The notes under the pieces are model-generated. The model worked only from the letters and a program-made list of their open reading frames with translations. It was not told the origin of the DNA and did not search any database. From Anaeromassilibacillus senegalensis (GTDB taxonomy: Bacteria > Bacillota > Clostridia > Oscillospirales > Acutalibacteraceae), in assembly GCF_001261775.1 (NCBI RefSeq), contig NZ_LN868538.1, positions 1,012,312 to 1,076,311 of the forward strand: a stretch of 64,000 bases of DNA, given 5' to 3'. Every line of letters starts with the position of its first letter. The stretch's first letter is position 1. This document shows positions 61,701-64,000 of this stretch, in pieces. The translations under genes and the position numbers were made by a program.

Positions 61701-64000
61701 ATTTGGCGGTTTCCGCCGGGTCTTTGCCAAGGATTTCAGAGGCCTGTTCCAAAACCTTGAACATTACGGCGTATTCAATGTTGGTGTTGCAGGACTTGGA
61801 CTCCATGATATCGGAGAAATAGCCCTCGTCCATCCAGTCCGGATAGGTCTTGGAGCGGTGGTCGAGACCGGAGGTCTCGCCCTTGAAGAGGCCTGTATTC
61901 GCGTCGTAGACGTTGTGCAGATCCTTCTCCGCCGTATACGCGGTGACGTCGTAAATGGTGCGCAGGAATTCTGTATCACCGGTGGCGAGGTAATCCTCCC
62001 AGGACGCCAATGCCATGATGATGCGGTCCGTGGAAGACGGATAAGAACCGCCGGTTCCGGTGTCCTCCACCCATTCCTTCGGGTCGCCCTGAATCTTTTG
62101 CAGCAGGCTGTTGCGGGACTGCTCCGGGAACACCCAGCCCAGCGAATACTGGACGGACATCGCGGTGTCGCGCGTCCAGACTTTGTTCCAGTTCGCGCCG
62201 GTGTTAAACACTTCCACCGTCTCCCCGGTGTGGATGCTCTTTTCCGTGAAGATGTCCTCCAGGGACTCCTGCAATGCCATGTTGTATATTGCCTCGGAAA
62301 TCGGCATGTTCTCCGCCTTAAACTGCGGCAGCTTGGAGATATCCTTGCTCAGCTTCCAGGTGCTGTTCTCATAGGAGGAATAGAGCTGCTTGCCGTCCTT
62401 CGCGGTCATCGTATAGACGCCGTCGACGATCTTATCGGGATAGATGTCATAATCAAACCGGGTGCTGTTCAGCGTAAAGTGCGCGCTGTGCCAGCTGTCC
62501 GGCGCTTCCGACAGTTCTGCGCGGTTTTCCTTGTCCTGGGTTTCCAGGGCGATGGAAACCGTGTCGTCCAGCAGGCTGTTGATCTTGGTGTAGCCGCTCA
62601 CGGTGCGCAGAATCCACTTGCCGGCGTCTCCCTCGCCCGCTTCGGACATACAGGCGATAAAGCTAGAACCGTCGTTGACCAGGTAGTTGCCGGTTGCCTT
62701 GTTCTGAATGGTATAGTTGCCGTCGTCGTCCGGCGTAAAGGTCCAGGTATACGGCTCGCGGTCGTTGCTGTCCATCTCGCCCGCGTATTTGAGCACGCCG
62801 CTGCCATCGTCCAGCAGGTACTGGTTTTTCCAGCGGTTGACCATGGAGACGTCCTCATAGGTGGGCACCTCCACCGGAACAGAAACCGTGAAGTAGTTGA
62901 TGTTCCAGCCCTCGTGCGTCACGTTGAACCGGATGGTCTGGCGTCCTTCCTTGAGCGGGACCAGAACTTTTATATCCGTGTAGGTCTGCCAGCCGCCGGT
63001 GTACGGGATGGAAGCCGTCACGCCGTCCGGCGCGGCGGTGGTCACGATGCTGACGCCGTTCGGGGAGCCCTGTACGCCACCGTCCGTGTTCATACTGGCC
63101 ACACGCAGTGTAAACTGATAGGTTCCCGCGTCTTTGACCATGATGTTATCGTAGTAGAAATAGTCGCCCGCGTCGGTGCTGCCGATGTTCTTCCCGCCGC
63201 CCGCGTCGCTGCAATTTTCCACTCTGATGCCGATTTTGGACGGGTCTTCGTTGTCGCCGCCCTGTCCGTCGAAGTCCTCGGCCTCAATTTTGGTGGTGCT
63301 GTCCGCCGTGATCACGGCCTTTGCTTCCATCTGCACATCAAAGTAGTTGAAGTTCCAGCCCTCGTGCGTTACGTTGAAACGGATGGTCTGCAAGCCCGCG
63401 TCCAGCGGCACATTCAGGTAAATATCCTCGTAGGTCTGCCACGCGCCGGTGAACGGGATGGATCCGACCACGCCCTCGGGCGCCGCGGAAGTCACGATTG
63501 TCACGCCGTTCGGGGAACCTTCCACACCGCCCTGTGTGTTGTTGCTCGCCACGCGCAGGCGGAATTGATACGTGCCCGCGTCCTTGACATAGATGTTCTG
63601 ATAGACCATGTAGTCACCCGCGTCGGTGCTGCCGACATTCAGGGTGCCGCCCACATCGCCGCAGGATTCCGTCTTAATCCCGGCCTTGCTGCCCATCGTC
63701 GGGTCGCCGCCCTGCTCGTCGAAATCCTCCGCCTCAATGCGGGTAACGGTGTCGCGGCTGATGACCGCCTTTGCGACATCCGCGATATCGACCAGCGCAA
63801 TGGAAAGCGTCACCGCTTTGGCAGGCATCACAAAGCTGTACGCTTTGTCTTTTTCGACTTCCAGCACCTCCAGCGCCGTGCCGTCTACGTCCACTGCGGA
63901 CACCTGTTTGACCATCTTGCCCGCCGGAATGCCGGAGACAAAGACTTTGACGGTCTCGCCCATCGCCGCGGAGGACTGTGCGCTCAGGGTCGCCGGCTGT
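58729..64000 (-). CDS. Six-hairpin glycosidase with CBM6 and ricin-type modules and constant tail (partial, 5' end outside window)
   Basis: The frame is open to the right edge (...QPATLSAQSSAAMGETVKVF), so the signal peptide and N-terminal modules are missing; the ATG at 63963 is internal. Visible order: a beta domain, two CBM6/35-like modules (each with TRIEAEDFD, GGxxNVGSTDAGDY/NIGSTDAGDY, NVTHEGWNFNYF), a ricin-type beta-trefoil-like region (NRWKNQYLLDDGSGVL, IQNKATGNYLVND), then a helical six-hairpin domain of about 500 residues. WTRDTAMSVQYSLGW, DWMDEGYFSDIMESKSCNTN, AIYHNRGVWPGWEAALMEAA and NYETGVGNNAHRQLWS place it near the GH63/GH78/debranching-enzyme superfamily; the family is not certain. 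A further carbohydrate-binding module (VQTYEAEDASYNDGCKANS) and the constant tail (60240-58729) follow. Confidence 0.87.
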   Translation of the reverse strand, partial: QPATLSAQSSAAMGETVKVFVSGIPAGKMVKQVSAVDVDGTALEVLEVEKDKAYSFVMPAKAVTLSIALVDIADVAKAVISRDTVTRIEAEDFDEQGGDPTMGSKAGIKTESCGDVGGTLNVGSTDAGDYMVYQNIYVKDAGTYQFRLRVASNNTQGGVEGSPNGVTIVTSAAPEGVVGSIPFTGAWQTYEDIYLNVPLDAGLQTIRFNVTHEGWNFNYFDVQMEAKAVITADSTTKIEAEDFDGQGGDNEDPSKIGIRVENCSDAGGGKNIGSTDAGDYFYYDNIMVKDAGTYQFTLRVASMNTDGGVQGSPNGVSIVTTAAPDGVTASIPYTGGWQTYTDIKVLVPLKEGRQTIRFNVTHEGWNINYFTVSVPVEVPTYEDVSMVNRWKNQYLLDDGSGVLKYAGEMDSNDREPYTWTFTPDDDGNYTIQNKATGNYLVNDGSSFIACMSEAGEGDAGKWILRTVSGYTKINSLLDDTVSIALETQDKENRAELSEAPDSWHSAHFTLNSTRFDYDIYPDKIVDGVYTMTAKDGKQLYSSYENSTWKLSKDISKLPQFKAENMPISEAIYNMALQESLEDIFTEKSIHTGETVEVFNTGANWNKVWTRDTAMSVQYSLGWVFPEQSRNSLLQKIQGDPKEWVEDTGTGGSYPSSTDRIIMALASWEDYLATGDTEFLRTIYDVTAYTAEKDLHNVYDANTGLFKGETSGLDHRSKTYPDWMDEGYFSDIMESKSCNTNIEYAVMFKVLEQASEILGKDPAETAKWAKHFEDLKQAINDNFWMEDRNYYASWQYPEYMGNALADKTDVLAVGYAIYFDIATPEMAEKMMENYPLVKYGANTVYPQKRGKQFGAIYHNRGVWPGWEAALMEAAMKGGNRQLAEEIMKSIMYGAARNLSNDEVINYETGVGNNAHRQLWSVAGQLSNYYRVLFGMMYELDGIHFTPYVPDWMEGPFTLTNYKYRDATIDFTLSGKGDTVKSMTVNGKEVGADYVLPADASGKYTIEMVVEDSGNRSAVNLKPENLAICPDLPEMKLADGVLTWTPNSAYTYKLWTGSAYVDVTGVSSYEIPKDQYGSYSLVAVDQAGVASELSKPIVWNPENSVQTYEAEDASYNDGCKANSIKGYSGSGYVADNRPGTGAELTFTIRVPEDGDYLVSTLYNNGGDTTSGNYGAIRSVLVDGVDVGTMSFSVTFNDVFYRSPRMKLHLTAGEHTIGFTFNNGNNYDQNMNIKRNNVAIDQMIVERLGGQTVPSEPQLLNVQWNPNQAAMEIAGETDVILDGNGIYGAKVVPGTKLAFTFTPANGPFASAKLNGENIPFEADGFTYTYTMPDDKAVLRFTFTSVNKSVLETLLEKANEVTDKQLAGLVESVSNRFIAARDHAKAVYEDDTATQEEVNEAWKELLDAMHYLSFEAGTKEQLEYWLDYAAMLDLNNFTPKSLEGYAEALAYAEEIYNDEGETLKAEVEKAANNLHDAIMRLEFKADTETLALFVKQAQEIDLDEYLDGPEKDAFEEVLPQAEALLADGNATQKQVDAMTDKLFDALAGLRVTPDREALKDLLEESEALDPADYTEASYAILRAALNLAWDTCNDENATPKDIAVQYATVEKARAGLALADKPEEPEKPGNKPSHKPSNSGSKKPVGNTSGTGTAVAVTNPLINAVQNVMGQKFVRSDTTANFTLKRGNAYCFKMTVVNGSSAVPNFTVGNGSVLKTQFVAKIGNDYYYRVWATGAPGQSTGVYTTMAGEAPQQHCVVTIG

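Noticed and set aside
63963..63963. ATG at 63963 as the start of the six-hairpin glycosidase
   Set aside because: The frame stays open to the window edge, no signal peptide follows, and no ribosome-binding site precedes it, so this is an internal methionine.

Overview
The window looks like the chromosome of a Gram-positive, obligately fermentative gut-type clostridium, most likely in the Oscillospiraceae/Ruminococcaceae. The grounds are good Shine-Dalgarno sites with ATG, GTG and TTG starts, fairly GC-rich coding sequence beside AT-rich promoters, very large secreted multi-modular glycosidases with FIVAR repeats, a collagen-like surface protein and type I-C-like CRISPR repeats. Genus and species cannot be read from the sequence. 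No rRNA, tRNA, transposase or cas gene was found.

Layout. (1) 0.2-5.9 kb: a ROK-family repressor divergent from a secreted GH20 hexosaminidase. (2) 6.1-8.0 kb: a frameshifted collagen-like surface protein and a secreted peptidoglycan amidase, convergent on one bidirectional terminator. (3) 8.4-15.4 kb: a 2350-residue secreted GH3 enzyme. (4) 15.6-19.6 kb: a three-gene operon (SPFH protein, zinc-ribbon protein, triple-TPM protein) matching Bacillus subtilis ydjI-ydjG-ydjH, a membrane-stress module. (5) 20.0-64.0 kb: seven giant leftward genes for secreted carbohydrate-active enzymes: an uncharacterised (alpha/alpha)6 enzyme, two circularly permuted GH3 enzymes, a GH43-like propeller, a GH127 beta-L-arabinofuranosidase, an SGNH-esterase/GH43 fusion and a six-hairpin glycosidase. 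A small acyltransferase gene and two CRISPR arrays lie among them.

The unifying feature is a constant-tail, variable-head gene family. Seven leftward genes end in about 1.5 kb of nearly identical DNA encoding a beta module, four FIVAR bundles, a Pro/Lys/Ser linker and a 90-residue two-cysteine terminal domain; the rightward GH3 gene carries a diverged version whose last 90 residues remain almost identical. Downstream of each of the seven leftward stops, the end of the coding region is repeated exactly 78 bp further on, in frame, within a hairpin-bearing unit whose stem covaries between copies. Each leftward gene has its own terminator, and each one whose start lies in the window has its own promoter, so they are single-gene units. 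Three of them (GH43-like, GH127, SGNH-GH43) share an ATAAATACA box in place of a normal -35, suggesting one regulon aimed at arabinose-containing plant polymers.

The two CRISPR arrays have homologous, gap-free alignable leaders but different repeats whose stems differ by compensatory changes. Each sits just downstream of a constant-tail gene.
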